Counted from the first letter of the stretch, positions 1 through 8,734 are shown. The stretch is 64,000 nucleotides of DNA from Neobacillus bataviensis (GCF_019969725.1 NZ_JAHXYW010000003.1:310001-374000); one strand, 5' to 3'. Notes: a model not told the origin generated them from the sequence alone. Made by a program: numbers and translations.

Positions 1-79
1 CTCGGTCCGGTTTTTCCACATTCTCCATTCTTAGAACATCGGAAGGCTCACCAAGTTCTTTTACTAGCCAGCTTTTCAT
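1..79 (-). CDS. Zinc-type/quinone oxidoreductase, N-terminal fragment (cut by window edge)
   Basis: Only the first 26 codons are present, reading leftward from an ATG at 79. The start is MKSWLVKELGEPSDVLRMEN, which matches the opening of medium-chain NADPH:quinone reductase/zinc-type alcohol dehydrogenases (a 'lysine-x-tryptophan...GEP.DVL' start followed by a proline-rich turn). A purine-rich GGGGGAAAA ribosome binding site lies just upstream. The nucleotide-binding domain is outside the window, so substrate and metal status cannot be judged. Confidence 0.6.
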   Translation of the reverse strand, partial: MKSWLVKELGEPSDVLRMENVEKPDR

Positions 80-194
80 GATTTTTCCCCCTTCGTTATA
101 ACATTATTGAAAAGAATTGTTTACATTTATAAGAATAATAACAATATTCATAATATTTTTCAATTTATTTAGTTCATCGAAAATTTAAAAATAC

Positions 195-229
195 AACAAA
201 AAAAGGCCAGAAAACTGACCTTTTTACCT
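195..229 (-). terminator. Rho-independent terminator of the dioxygenase gene
   Basis: A stem of AAAGGTCAG/CTGGCCTTT (one mismatch-type G-T) with a TTTT loop, followed on the minus strand by a run of seven T, lies directly after the stop codon of the dioxygenase gene. Confidence 0.75.
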
Positions 230-243
230 TGATATATTAGTCT

Positions 244-1023
244 TTACCCAAACTGCCAAACACTGTGTGCTAGATTTCCATAACGGAAGCTCCGATGTAA
301 CAAGCTTGCTTTTTTCACATCGTCAGCCGCTCCCATGGCATAAAACAAAGGAATAAAATGTTCATTTCCATATGGAGGCACACTATATTCTGCATATGGT
401 GCCAAAGAATTATATTTGAATAAGGACTCTATATCCCACGTGTGCAGGTGATGGGCCAACCAATCTTCGAACTCAAGGGCCCATTGATCAACCTGGTCAT
501 TATCAGCCCACTTCAATGCTCTCAGATTATGAGATGTTCCTCCGCTAGCTATAATTAAGACGTCGTTAGCTCTTAAAGCAGATAAAGATTTCCCAATCTT
601 ATACTGATCCGCAGGAGGAAGTTTTGGGTTAACAGACATGGCGATAACAGGAATATCGGCATTTGGATAAAGTAAACGAAGAACGACCCATGCGCCGTGG
701 TCCAATCCGCGTGAAGATTCTACTTCATACGGAACATCGTTTGCTTTGAACAAATTCTTTATATCCTCTGAAATTTGCTGATCCCCTTTTGCCGGATATT
801 TAATTGTATATAGGGCAGGATCGAATCCCCCGAAATCATAGATAGTGCTATATTCTTTAACTTCACTTACTTTTTGATGGTTAGACTCCCAATGTGCTGA
901 AAATAATACGATGGCCTTTGGACGCGGTAAGTCTTTACTCATCTGATTTAAGAAATCTGTATATTCATTCTTCTCCACTGCAAGCAGCGGTGCACCATGA
1001 GCGATAAAGAAAGATGGCAGCAT
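244..1023 (-). CDS. LigB-family (DODA-type) extradiol ring-cleavage dioxygenase
   Basis: A 259-residue protein of the class III extradiol dioxygenase family (4,5-DOPA dioxygenase/YgiD-like). Family hallmarks are visible: HGAP near residues 9-12, SAHWE near 42-46, DHGAW near 109-113 and GGTSHNL near 162-168, which supply the conserved histidines (metal ligands and acid/base). Length is normal for the family. The gene starts with a GGGAGGAATTATAA site before ATG and is followed by a terminator. The neighbour upstream on the same strand is a small esterase 22 bp away, so the two are probably co-transcribed. Substrate is unknown; related proteins cleave catecholic compounds or are annotated as YgiD-like orphans. 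Confidence 0.85.
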   Translation of the reverse strand: MLPSFFIAHGAPLLAVEKNEYTDFLNQMSKDLPRPKAIVLFSAHWESNHQKVSEVKEYSTIYDFGGFDPALYTIKYPAKGDQQISEDIKNLFKANDVPYEVESSRGLDHGAWVVLRLLYPNADIPVIAMSVNPKLPPADQYKIGKSLSALRANDVLIIASGGTSHNLRALKWADNDQVDQWALEFEDWLAHHLHTWDIESLFKYNSLAPYAEYSVPPYGNEHFIPLFYAMGAADDVKKASLLHRSFRYGNLAHSVWQFG

Positions 1024-1045
1024 TTATAATTCCTCCCTTTTAGAT

Positions 1046-1690
1046 TTATTTTTCAAGAATTTTAAACAGCCATTTCATAAAATCCTGCTGATTTTGTAAA
1101 GAAACGGAGTGTCCTTCCTGATACGTTTTAAAGGTTACATTGGCGCCTAATTCTCGGAAATATTCATTATTGGCTACTCCCCATTCAAAAGGAAGAACTT
1201 GGTCCATTTCCCCGTGAGAAATAAAAAGGGAAAGGTTATTTACAGGTTTTATATCGTATTCTTCCTTAACAAAACCAGGAATATATCCACTAAGTGCAAC
1301 GATGCCTTTGATACGATCACCTAAGGAAAGACCAAGTGTCATGGAAAGAATGGCACCTTGGCTAAAGCCTAGTAAAAACAAATTATTTAGGTCTAATGGA
1401 TATTCTGCGCATGCATAATCAATAAAGCTCGTAAGCTTATTTATCCCTTCATCAAACACTTCACGGTGTGGTTTCCCATAACCCTGAATTGTAAAGAAGG
1501 CAAAACCAGGAGGCTGCGGCAGATGACCTCTTATACTGAAAATGTAAAATTGTCCTTCTAATTCCTTTACCAATGGCAGCATATTTTGTTCATTGCTCCC
1601 AATTCCATGCATAAGAAATATGGCTGGATACGTTTTATTCGGATCTATTTGATTTGGTCGACGAAGTTCATAAACCATTGATGAAATCAT
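1046..1690 (-). CDS. Phospholipase/carboxylesterase-family alpha/beta hydrolase
   Basis: A 214-residue cytosolic alpha/beta hydrolase of the small carboxylesterase family. Visible are the oxyanion-hole HG (about 28-29), the nucleophile elbow GFSQG (about 108-112), the acid Asp in SHGEMDQVLP (about 163) and the His in EGHSVS (about 194). There is no signal peptide. It is probably transcribed with the downstream dioxygenase; bacterial genomes often pair such esterases with ring-cleavage enzymes, but a shared pathway is only an inference. The promoter should lie in the 150-bp gap shared with the divergent XRE-cupin regulator, which might control the pair. Confidence 0.8.
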   Translation of the reverse strand: MISSMVYELRRPNQIDPNKTYPAIFLMHGIGSNEQNMLPLVKELEGQFYIFSIRGHLPQPPGFAFFTIQGYGKPHREVFDEGINKLTSFIDYACAEYPLDLNNLFLLGFSQGAILSMTLGLSLGDRIKGIVALSGYIPGFVKEEYDIKPVNNLSLFISHGEMDQVLPFEWGVANNEYFRELGANVTFKTYQEGHSVSLQNQQDFMKWLFKILEK

Positions 1691-1774
1691 TATTGCAACA
1701 TCCCTTCGTTAATTAGAAAAATGTTTTCAAATATGAACCTTTGTTGTTTATAACATAACAAGAAAGCCAGTGGA

Positions 1775-1804
1775 TTGTCAATTATTTATTTGCTAATATA
1801 TAAA
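1775..1804 (+). promoter_or_regulatory. Likely sigma-A promoter of the XRE-cupin gene
   Basis: TTGTCA (1775-1780) and TATAAA (1799-1804) are separated by 18 bp and sit 37 bp before the chosen ATG. The region is shared with the divergent esterase gene. Confidence 0.45.
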
Positions 1805-1840
1805 TAAGTTTTTTATTAAGAAACTTTTGAGGTGAATAAA

Positions 1841-2380
1841 ATGGATATTGGTTCAAAAATTCGAGAAATCCGAAATCGAAAGAAAATTACAATTGCCCAA
1901 ATGTGCGAAGGCACAGGTCTTTCCAAAGGGTTTATTAGCAATGTAGAAAACAATAATACCTCTCCGTCAATTAATACACTTCAGACTATAGCCACCTTTC
2001 TAGGGGTTCCATTACCTTATCTTTTGTTGGAGAAGAAGCAACATATGCGTGTTGTGAGAAAAGATGAACGAACCTACTCATCCTTTAATCAATTAAAGAT
2101 TGAGCATATCACTTCAAAAGGCGGCTTACGGATGATGAGTGTGGAGTTTCCACCGGGGACTTCAATGGGGGAAGCCAATTCACACCAAGGGGAAGAATGT
2201 CATTTAGTGTTAGAAGGAAAAGTTTTAGCAGAACAAGGGGAGGATTCGATTATTTTAGAAGAAGGAGATTCCTTCAGTTGGAATGCAAGCGTCCCTCATT
2301 TTGTAAAAAATATTGGAGATCAAAAGGCAGTTGTCCTTATTTCCATTTATTCTGATACTGAACTGAATGACCTGTTTTAG
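1841..2380 (+). CDS. XRE-family regulator with C-terminal cupin domain
   Basis: A 179-residue two-domain regulator. Residues about 4-60 form a lambda-repressor-like HTH (GSKIREIRNRKKITIAQM, then GLSKGFISNVEN). Residues about 100-175 form a small cupin barrel with the conserved histidine/glutamate set (GEECHLVLEG, then GDSFSWNASVPHFVKN). This is the common MerR/PuuR-like 'HTH plus cupin' design, in which the cupin senses a small ligand. I chose ATG at 1841 over an in-frame GTG at 1832 because GAGGTG lies six bases before the ATG. It is divergent from the esterase-dioxygenase pair, a likely target. A terminator follows. Confidence 0.85.
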   Translation: MDIGSKIREIRNRKKITIAQMCEGTGLSKGFISNVENNNTSPSINTLQTIATFLGVPLPYLLLEKKQHMRVVRKDERTYSSFNQLKIEHITSKGGLRMMSVEFPPGTSMGEANSHQGEECHLVLEGKVLAEQGEDSIILEEGDSFSWNASVPHFVKNIGDQKAVVLISIYSDTELNDLF

Positions 2381-2408
2381 AGGAACCATAGTGGTTCCTC
2401 TTTCCTTT
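2381..2408 (+). terminator. Terminator after the XRE-cupin gene
   Basis: AGGAACC/GGTTCCT stem with a short ATAGT loop immediately after the stop codon, followed by a pyrimidine-rich tail. It also overlaps the stop codon of the convergent hydrolase gene. Confidence 0.7.
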
Positions 2409-3198
2409 AGCAGCAATCATGAATAGTAGATAAAAATAGCTTCATATCTGAAATAAGGTCTTCTGGCTTTTCATACATACTCATGTGGCCAACATCCTTA
2501 ATTAATGATTGTCTAATATTAGACTTTCTTACTGAGAATGTTTTTTCAGCAGGAATAATTTGGTCCTTTTCCCCGGCGATTAATAAGACAGGTAACTGTG
2601 TTGCCTCTAAGACCCTATTGAGATCGACTCTGTCTTTCATTGCTAATAATGTACTTTTAGCCCCTTCTGGAGATGTTGCATACCCAATTTCCTTCGCCGT
2701 TTCAACAAATTTTTCGCTTACGTTTTCCGGAGAAAAAAGTTTTGGGACTAATCCGTCAATTAAGGGTTGTATTCCTTCCATGTTCACCTTTTCAATGTTC
2801 GCCATTCTTCCTTTTTTAGCTTCTTCAGAATCTGGAAAAGCGGTGGAATGAACCAAAGAGAATCCATTCAACCGGTCACTGTACTTTTCACCAAAAGCAA
2901 GTGTAATATAACCGCCTAATGAATGGCCAAACATGGAAACTTTTTGGACATTTAATTGGTCCATGAGCCCTTTAATCTTTTCTGCGAAATCTTCAATCGT
3001 GCATCCTTCATTAAATGGATCTGATTGTCCGTGGCCAGGCAGATCTGGAATAATTACTCGATAATTTTTTGAAAGTTCAGGTACTACATATTCCCAATAA
3101 CGAGAGCTTCCGCAAAAGCCATGAAGAAGAATAATTGCTTCACCCTTCCCTTCATCTAAATAGGCTAATTTCGAATTTTCAATTTCAATTGTCTTCAT
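2407..3198 (-). CDS. Alpha/beta-fold hydrolase (MenH/BioH-like)
   Basis: A 263-residue alpha/beta hydrolase. Oxyanion-hole sequence LLHGFCG near 24-30, DLPGHGQSDP near 52-61, nucleophile elbow FGHSLGG near 91-97, acid Asp in GEKDQIIP near 210, and catalytic His in DVGHMSMYEKP near 238. No signal peptide or membrane segment is visible. The family includes hydrolases, C-C bond hydrolases and haloperoxidase-like enzymes, and the sequence alone does not say which. It is a single-gene unit: a terminator-bearing gene lies upstream and the convergent XRE-cupin gene lies downstream. Confidence 0.8.
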   Translation of the reverse strand: MKTIEIENSKLAYLDEGKGEAIILLHGFCGSSRYWEYVVPELSKNYRVIIPDLPGHGQSDPFNEGCTIEDFAEKIKGLMDQLNVQKVSMFGHSLGGYITLAFGEKYSDRLNGFSLVHSTAFPDSEEAKKGRMANIEKVNMEGIQPLIDGLVPKLFSPENVSEKFVETAKEIGYATSPEGAKSTLLAMKDRVDLNRVLEATQLPVLLIAGEKDQIIPAEKTFSVRKSNIRQSLIKDVGHMSMYEKPEDLISDMKLFLSTIHDCC

Positions 3199-3226
3199 CC
3201 ATTTTTCACTCCAAATCTATTTATAA

Positions 3227-3262
3227 AGTAAAAAAGCATTACCTATGAAAAAGTAATGCTTA
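3227..3262 (-). terminator. Terminator of the 82-residue hypothetical gene
   Basis: AAGCATTAC...GTAATGCTT stem followed by TTTTTTACTTT on the minus strand, between the two minus-strand genes. Confidence 0.75.
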
Positions 3263-3281
3263 AAATTGGATTTTATTACCT

Positions 3282-3530
3282 TTATCCAATCTGTTCCTCA
3301 TCATGCTCCGCACTTAGTAACGATCTTTTATTTGGAATTAGTGATAAATTTGACTTTTTTAATAAATAATCTAAATGTTCAACAGGCATTGAACCATAGC
3401 CTTTGCCATCGCCAAGAGTAAATTGAATCGTGATACCGTTATTTGAGAGGACAGTTAACGACTCAGCAGAATTAAAATAGCTCTGAATACCCTGAGAAAT
3501 TTGAAATTTTGTTCCTTCTTTAATAGACAT
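3282..3530 (-). CDS. Small protein of unknown function
   Basis: An 82-residue soluble protein with an AAGGAGAG site before its ATG and its own terminator, so it is very likely expressed. Residues 1-55 look like a compact beta-rich fold (repeated short hydrophobic strands such as LTVLSNNGITIQFTLG); the C-terminus is charged. I do not recognise the family. It lies between a hydrolase gene and a DUF1292-like gene on the same strand, but each has its own terminator, so no operon is implied. Confidence 0.6.
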   Translation of the reverse strand: MSIKEGTKFQISQGIQSYFNSAESLTVLSNNGITIQFTLGDGKGYGSMPVEHLDYLLKKSNLSLIPNKRSLLSAEHDEEQIG

Positions 3531-3614
3531 TACGTCTCTCCTTTGATGATTTTTCTCTGTTTAGTATTCCGTAAATTTTTTTATTCATACATAATTTTTC
3601 CAATAAAAATACCA

Positions 3615-3647
3615 ATCAAAAAAAGAGAGGCAATTTCATTACCTCTC
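3615..3647 (-). terminator. Terminator of the DUF1292-like gene
   Basis: GAGAGG/CCTCTC stem with an 11-nt loop and a run of T on the minus strand, just after the stop codon of the DUF1292-like gene. Confidence 0.7.
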
Positions 3648-3658
3648 CATCGAATATC

Positions 3659-3934
3659 TTATTCTTCCTCTTCCTCATCCATCATTTCATCGAAAGCAGC
3701 TGACACCTTATCAAACTCCTCATCGCTTTCAATGGCTGAAAAATCTCCGTCTTCATCCACTTTTAAAAAGAAAATATCAATATCATCTTCTGTTTCTTGT
3801 TTAACATCTTCTGCAAAAGCAACTGCGACAAAATCGCTGCCTTCAATACTCATTACACCAAGTACTTCAACTTCCTGTTCATCGTCATTCTCGTCACTAA
3901 TGGTAAATATTTCGCCTACTTCGATTTTACTCAT
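3659..3934 (-). CDS. DUF1292-family acidic protein (YrzB-like)
   Basis: A 91-residue very acidic protein. It opens MSKIEVGEIFTISDENDDEQ and continues with the pattern of DUF1292 proteins: a short beta-rich module with the conserved 'F.V.DE' turns and a glutamate-rich tail. I start it at 3934 because GGAGAGGCGGATTTGAG lies directly before that ATG; an 11-codon upstream extension has no such site. Members of this family are ubiquitous in Bacillaceae (for example YrzB) and have no established biochemical role. A terminator follows. Confidence 0.7.
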   Translation of the reverse strand: MSKIEVGEIFTISDENDDEQEVEVLGVMSIEGSDFVAVAFAEDVKQETEDDIDIFFLKVDEDGDFSAIESDEEFDKVSAAFDEMMDEEEEE

Positions 3935-4077
3935 CTCAAATCCGCCTCTCCTAATAGTGTAAATCATCCTTCAAACAGTATGTCTAAATTAGGAGAAAAT
4001 CATTCTCCAGCACAAAATCAACATTTTTTTTTAAAACCTCTTATAATGAATATATAACAATAAAAGGAGAATTCTTT

Positions 4078-4374
4078 ATGAATCGAAAAATGATTGAAGA
4101 AAAAATCATTGAGAACTTCAAGGGTGAGGAGAAAATGATGATTCTCGTTTTTGCCCAATGGTGTGTGAATCATGATCTGGATCCCGAAGAATTATATTTA
4201 AAGGCATATCCTAATCAGGCTTCAAATCCAGCTTTAAAAGAAGCAATCGAGTTAACAGTGCCAAAGGAAGAAGCTGGCGAAGTAGATGACCAAACCTTGC
4301 TTGGAGTATTATCGTTGTTTGGAAACGATGACTTGGCATTTGTGGTTACAGAAGAAATAAGAAAGATGAAATGA
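4078..4374 (+). CDS. Small conserved-looking hypothetical protein
   Basis: A 98-residue cytosolic protein preceded by AAAAGGAGAATTCTTT. It looks all-helical: charged helices at residues 2-30, 35-50 and 60-98, with a WCVNHDLDPEELYLKAYPN segment in the middle. I do not recognise it. The tRNA-like gene begins 33 bp after its stop codon and there is no terminator between them, so the RNA may be processed from the 3' end of this transcript. Confidence 0.55.
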   Translation: MNRKMIEEKIIENFKGEEKMMILVFAQWCVNHDLDPEELYLKAYPNQASNPALKEAIELTVPKEEAGEVDDQTLLGVLSLFGNDDLAFVVTEEIRKMK

Positions 4375-4407
4375 ATAATTCCATCCATAAAGGTCATATT
4401 ATAAACA

Positions 4408-4491
4408 GGACTTGTAGCTCAATGTAGAGCAACTGACAGTCATTAATGTTAACTGTTACGTATTTTGCGGGTTCGACTCCCGCCAAGTCCT
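4408..4491 (+). ncRNA. Aberrant tRNA-like RNA
   Basis: Two tRNA arms are intact. The acceptor stem GGACTTG (4408-4414) pairs fully with CAAGTCC (4484-4490), and the T-arm is GCGGG-TTCGACT-CCCGC (4467-4483), a canonical loop. The D-arm is GCTC/GAGC with a six-base loop that lacks the usual GG. The middle is not a normal anticodon arm: TGACAGT (4434-4440) pairs with ACTGTTA (4452-4458, one G-U) around an 11-nt loop, with no five-base-stem/seven-base-loop anticodon possible. CCA is not encoded. It resembles the idea of the tRNA-like 'tRNA-Other' reported in Bacillus cereus; identity with that RNA is not established here. Confidence 0.65.
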
Positions 4492-4502
4492 TTGTTTTAA
4501 AG

Positions 4503-4540
4503 AAGCAGACATTCTCTTAAAAGGATGTCTGCTTTTCTAT
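4503..4540 (+). terminator. Terminator after the tRNA-like RNA
   Basis: Perfect AAGCAGACAT/ATGTCTGCTT stem (4503-4512 with 4525-4534) with a 12-nt loop and a TTTCTATTTA tail, 11 bp after the tRNA-like gene. It ends a plus-strand transcript. Confidence 0.8.
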
Positions 4541-4554
4541 TTATAAAAACTGAT

Positions 4555-4592
4555 AAAGGCTGCCTTTGATGATCAAAGGCAGCCTCTTTTTT
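4555..4592. terminator. Bidirectional terminator at the protease gene end
   Basis: GGCTGCCTTTG/CAAAGGCAGCC stem (4558-4584) with a five-base loop. A T-run follows on the plus strand and a T-rich stretch on the minus strand, so it should end the protease transcript and back up the tRNA-like terminator. Confidence 0.8.
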
Positions 4593-7500
4593 TAATTGAA
4601 AATTTTTTTCAATTCTTCTAAGGTTAATTCCTTAGTTTTTTCAACTGGTTTATTGGACGTTGGGAAGTATGGATTGATGGACATGAAGTTCTTTTCTACA
4701 AAGTTAAAGTCAATAATATCAACCATTCCATCTTTGTTAAGATCTTCTTTTAATCTATCACCTTTGTTTCCTGCATTATTTGCTATTAGCTTTGCGTCAT
4801 AAATATCGATTACTTGATCTCCGTTGACATCTCCAGCAGCTGCCGTATCCGTATAGACAGTATAGAAATTGCCTTGGGCTTTTCCATCAATTGTTCTGCT
4901 TAAAGTTAATTTTTTACTATATAGGAAATGCCCAGGAATATCTACGATTAACGTATATTCATCTTTCGTTGCAGGAATATCCGTATACGTCATATACCCA
5001 TTTTCTGAAATATCCGCAGGGTACTTTTTACCGTTTTTATCAAGCAGATAAGCTTTTGTCCCAATCTTTGAATAATCTAAATCATAGTTGTCTAAATTAA
5101 CTGCTTCACCATGATAGTAACCTTCTACCCATGAGTGCTGGGAAATGAATTTAAACTTTTCAGCAAATGTTGGTAAAGAAGACTTACTACCAGAGCTTGT
5201 TTGATATGAAGATTCTTGATAATAGAATGTACTTTCTACCATGTAATTATGGTCATCTACTACTTTTAATGTAATGTCCAATAAATCAATATCATCATTA
5301 ATTGAAACAGGTAATTTTGTCTTTTTGTCTGAAATATCTACATCAAATGCTGAAATATTAGACCACGTGCTTTCTGTAATTTGTGGCTTTGAGACATTAA
5401 TAGTCCAATTATTTTTCTTAGCAAGATCCTCTAACTGTTTTGATGGCTTAACGTCTACAACTTTATAATAAATAGGGACATCGATTGTTACAGAAGCACT
5501 TGTTAAATCTTTCGCGTTTTGAACCGTAAATGTATTTACAAACTCTGATCCAAGACTTACACTTTTTGTATTTGGTTTAATTGTAGAATATTGATCTCCT
5601 TTATCAATAAAGGTGAATTCTGGGAAAATCGGATTTCCTGCAGTAGCGTAATCATAAGTATAAATTCTTACATTTGTAGGGTAGTTTGCATATTCTTCTG
5701 GTAGGACACCAAATTTAAATTCACCAATTGCATTTGGGAAAAATTCAGCTGTTGGCCAAAAAGAATCTTGATAAGCATATGCCGTATTTGCCTCTTGAGT
5801 GATGTCATGTCCTCTACTTTTTAAGTAGTCAATGGTATCATCATACAATTTCCCATGCACCCAATATGCTGTATAATCTTGTCCGTCATAACTTTCAGTT
5901 GTTAAATCTGAACTTGAAAGTTCTTGGATTCCTGTTTTCTTATCAAATTCAAGTGTTGGAGCGGTATTATCAATCACCATGTCATTATCGATTTTATATG
6001 TTTTACCATCTACCCCTGTACCAATATAAGAAACAATGTATTTACCTTCTTTAAGTGGTTCATATTCCTGTGCTAAAGGTTTATTCGGATCACCTGTAAA
6101 ATGTTTCACTTCACCTGAAAATCCGAAAAATATTAAGTACTCCGTATCAACTGACGCATTTTCTAAATTGAATGTGCCATAAAACCCAATTGGTTTTCCT
6201 TCTAGATCGCTAACCACTACATCAATCGTTTTCATATGACTATTTAACTTGAAACTGACTGGTGTAAACGGCTCGATGTATGGATGAAAGTTACTAAGGT
6301 CATTCGTTATTGCATGTTTAAAAAATTCTACTTTTTCGAATCCAGGTTTAGAATAACGAACATGGAAAGGAATTTGATATTCTGCCGTTTTCGACTCATT
6401 TTCGATATAAATATATCCCTCATATATACCAAATTCTGCATCGGCTGGAATTGATATTTCTGCATTAATATTTTTACTCTCATTTCCATTCACTTCAATC
6501 GTAGATGGTAATTGAAGCTTCACACCATTCTTTTCAGCTTCCTTCGAGACACCATCGATTGTTAAAAATTCTACTCTTGAATGATATGTTTCTAGTTCAC
6601 TACTTAAATTCTTAATAGAAATCGATGTTGTTCTATTTTGAGTCTCATTTGATTGTGCAATACTACCAAAAGGTATAGATCCTGAAATGTCATCGATTTC
6701 TATTTTAAATCCATCTTTATCTAAGGAAGTCGTCTTATTTTGTACTTCAAATAACGTTGTATTGTGAACTGCCTCATAAGCATCTACGCGTCCTGCTCCA
6801 ACTTCATTCACATTGTACATACGACCTTTTAAAGGATCAGCCGTATTCATAAGCGCAGCTTTTACATCTGCAACTGTATAATCTGGATGTGATTGTAATA
6901 ATAGGGCTGCAACTCCAGTAACATGTGGTGTTGCCATGGATGTTCCACTTAAACTCGCATAACCACTAGAATAATCGACACCATCTTCTGGACTATTAAT
7001 ATATTCTGGTACAGTAGAAAATGTAGAAACCCCAGGTGCTACTACATCTGGCTTAATATCAAAGTTATTACTAACTGGACCACGTGAGCTAAAATCAGCT
7101 AACACATCACCTGTAGTCATATTTGACTGTAAGTCAGATAATTTAAGTTTAGCTGTAGGATCTGCTTTTAATTTTTCTGAAAGTTTTACTCCGTCGGCCT
7201 GTAACATTTTAAAGGTTGGGACATAGCCATAATTTTCACCCAAGAAATATGGAATTTCTCCATCCTCATTATTGTAAATCAATACAGCTACAGCACCTTT
7301 ATCATGAGCTCGTCGAATTTTTTCATCAAATGATATCGTGCCACGAGAAATTAATGCCACTTTCCCACTAATGTCTTTGTCAATAAAATCCTCTTCGGTA
7401 CCAATTCCTACTTCAACAACATCATACTCTTTATCTATTAACTGTAGATAATCTTTACCAAGGCCATGCCCCAATAATGTATTTTTAACTGTAATATCTG

Positions 7501-8734
7501 CTAAACTTGTTTTAACAGTTGGAATATCAGTCGGCACATCACTAGCCCCAACAGTGATTGCTAGCGGAGAAGCACCTGGTGAACCTAACGTACCAGGATT
7601 TGGCCCTGCATTTCCTCCGGCTATAACTGGTATGACCCCTTTTAATGCGGCATTGTTGATTGCTACAGATGTAGCGTCTAAAGAATGATTATTACCATTA
7701 CCTAATGATAGATTAATTACGTTCATTCCATCTTCTACCGCTCTTTCAATTCCTGCGATAACCATTGAATCATACCCTGATCCATATTCTCCCAATACTC
7801 GATATGCATACAAGTCAACATTCGGAGAAACACCTGTCATGGCATACTCCACATCATTTTTTGGGTTAGATGCGATAGTTCCAGCAACATGAGTTCCGTG
7901 TTCAGTATAGTATGAACTACCATCTATCGTTTCAGGTTGACCAGATGCAAGCCATTTCGCTCTTGTTGTTTCCATTGGATCAGAATCATTATCGACAAAA
8001 TCATATCCGCCTTTATAAACATCTTTTAAATCAGGGTGATTATAGTCAATCCCTGTATCTAGTACCCCAACTTTTATTCCTTGTCCTTTTAAGCCCTCAT
8101 TATGTAAACGATCAACACCTATATGAGGAAGCGCTGGTGGAATTACTTTGCCAGTTGTTGATTCCTGAGTAGTTGTCGCTTCATTTATTGGTAAACTAAC
8201 GACATTGTCTTTCCAAATCCTTTTAACCACGCCAGTCTCAAGCAAGGTATTAATTTCATTTGTAGGAATCGTCATAGCCATTCCATTAAATACATTCTGG
8301 TAAGTTTGTTTAATTTGATATTTAATGGGATTTTCTTTTTTATTTTGGTATAACTCCTCCTTCTTCTTAAAAATTTCAGTTAATCGTTGTTTAAAATGTT
8401 CTTGTTCCCCTTTTATCTTTTCTGCATTATTTTTAAATGTACCTTTTGATTTTGATTGCTGGGCATTTTCGACCGGAGCTGTTTTGAACTCAACAATGAT
8501 ATTTGCGGTTTTATCTTTAAGTGACAACAAACTTGGGTCAATTATGAATCCTTCTTGTGGGGTTAATCGTTTTATAGACTGTCGTTGTTCTTCAGTTAGT
8601 CCTTTTAAGATCGTTTCTGTAGAATTTGATATAGCATATGTTTTTTGCTGAGGAATTAAAAATGATGTAAGTAAGTTGGATGCTATTATACCTGTTACCA
8701 TAACATTTAGAAATCGTTTCTTTCGAATTTTCAT
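4592..8734 (-). CDS. Large secreted subtilisin-like (S8) protease with PA and dockerin domains
   Basis: A 1380-residue Vpr-like extracellular serine protease. The N-terminus has a lysine/arginine-rich start, a hydrophobic core and a likely signal-peptidase site near residue 35. An I9-type propeptide follows (about 60-180). The catalytic triad is clear: Asp in VGVLDTGIDY (about 225), His in HGTHVAGT (about 284), Ser in SGTSMATPHVTG (about 597). A protease-associated domain is inserted at about 435-505. Long beta-sandwich repeats fill 650-1290. The C-terminus carries a dockerin type I pair of calcium loops (AAAGDVNGDQVIDIYDA and EDLNKDGMVDIIDF, about 1298-1350). AGAAGGAG precedes the ATG. It is divergent from an HTH-TPR regulator, its likely controller. 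Dockerins outside cellulosome makers are unusual. Confidence 0.92.
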   Translation of the reverse strand: MKIRKKRFLNVMVTGIIASNLLTSFLIPQQKTYAISNSTETILKGLTEEQRQSIKRLTPQEGFIIDPSLLSLKDKTANIIVEFKTAPVENAQQSKSKGTFKNNAEKIKGEQEHFKQRLTEIFKKKEELYQNKKENPIKYQIKQTYQNVFNGMAMTIPTNEINTLLETGVVKRIWKDNVVSLPINEATTTQESTTGKVIPPALPHIGVDRLHNEGLKGQGIKVGVLDTGIDYNHPDLKDVYKGGYDFVDNDSDPMETTRAKWLASGQPETIDGSSYYTEHGTHVAGTIASNPKNDVEYAMTGVSPNVDLYAYRVLGEYGSGYDSMVIAGIERAVEDGMNVINLSLGNGNNHSLDATSVAINNAALKGVIPVIAGGNAGPNPGTLGSPGASPLAITVGASDVPTDIPTVKTSLADITVKNTLLGHGLGKDYLQLIDKEYDVVEVGIGTEEDFIDKDISGKVALISRGTISFDEKIRRAHDKGAVAVLIYNNEDGEIPYFLGENYGYVPTFKMLQADGVKLSEKLKADPTAKLKLSDLQSNMTTGDVLADFSSRGPVSNNFDIKPDVVAPGVSTFSTVPEYINSPEDGVDYSSGYASLSGTSMATPHVTGVAALLLQSHPDYTVADVKAALMNTADPLKGRMYNVNEVGAGRVDAYEAVHNTTLFEVQNKTTSLDKDGFKIEIDDISGSIPFGSIAQSNETQNRTTSISIKNLSSELETYHSRVEFLTIDGVSKEAEKNGVKLQLPSTIEVNGNESKNINAEISIPADAEFGIYEGYIYIENESKTAEYQIPFHVRYSKPGFEKVEFFKHAITNDLSNFHPYIEPFTPVSFKLNSHMKTIDVVVSDLEGKPIGFYGTFNLENASVDTEYLIFFGFSGEVKHFTGDPNKPLAQEYEPLKEGKYIVSYIGTGVDGKTYKIDNDMVIDNTAPTLEFDKKTGIQELSSSDLTTESYDGQDYTAYWVHGKLYDDTIDYLKSRGHDITQEANTAYAYQDSFWPTAEFFPNAIGEFKFGVLPEEYANYPTNVRIYTYDYATAGNPIFPEFTFIDKGDQYSTIKPNTKSVSLGSEFVNTFTVQNAKDLTSASVTIDVPIYYKVVDVKPSKQLEDLAKKNNWTINVSKPQITESTWSNISAFDVDISDKKTKLPVSINDDIDLLDITLKVVDDHNYMVESTFYYQESSYQTSSGSKSSLPTFAEKFKFISQHSWVEGYYHGEAVNLDNYDLDYSKIGTKAYLLDKNGKKYPADISENGYMTYTDIPATKDEYTLIVDIPGHFLYSKKLTLSRTIDGKAQGNFYTVYTDTAAAGDVNGDQVIDIYDAKLIANNAGNKGDRLKEDLNKDGMVDIIDFNFVEKNFMSINPYFPTSNKPVEKTKELTLEELKKIFN

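Noticed and set aside
3501..3962. Serine-rich plus-strand frame of 153 codons
   Set aside because: It is the antisense of the glutamate-rich DUF1292-like gene (GAA/GAG read as TTC/CTC and TCT), a usual artefact.
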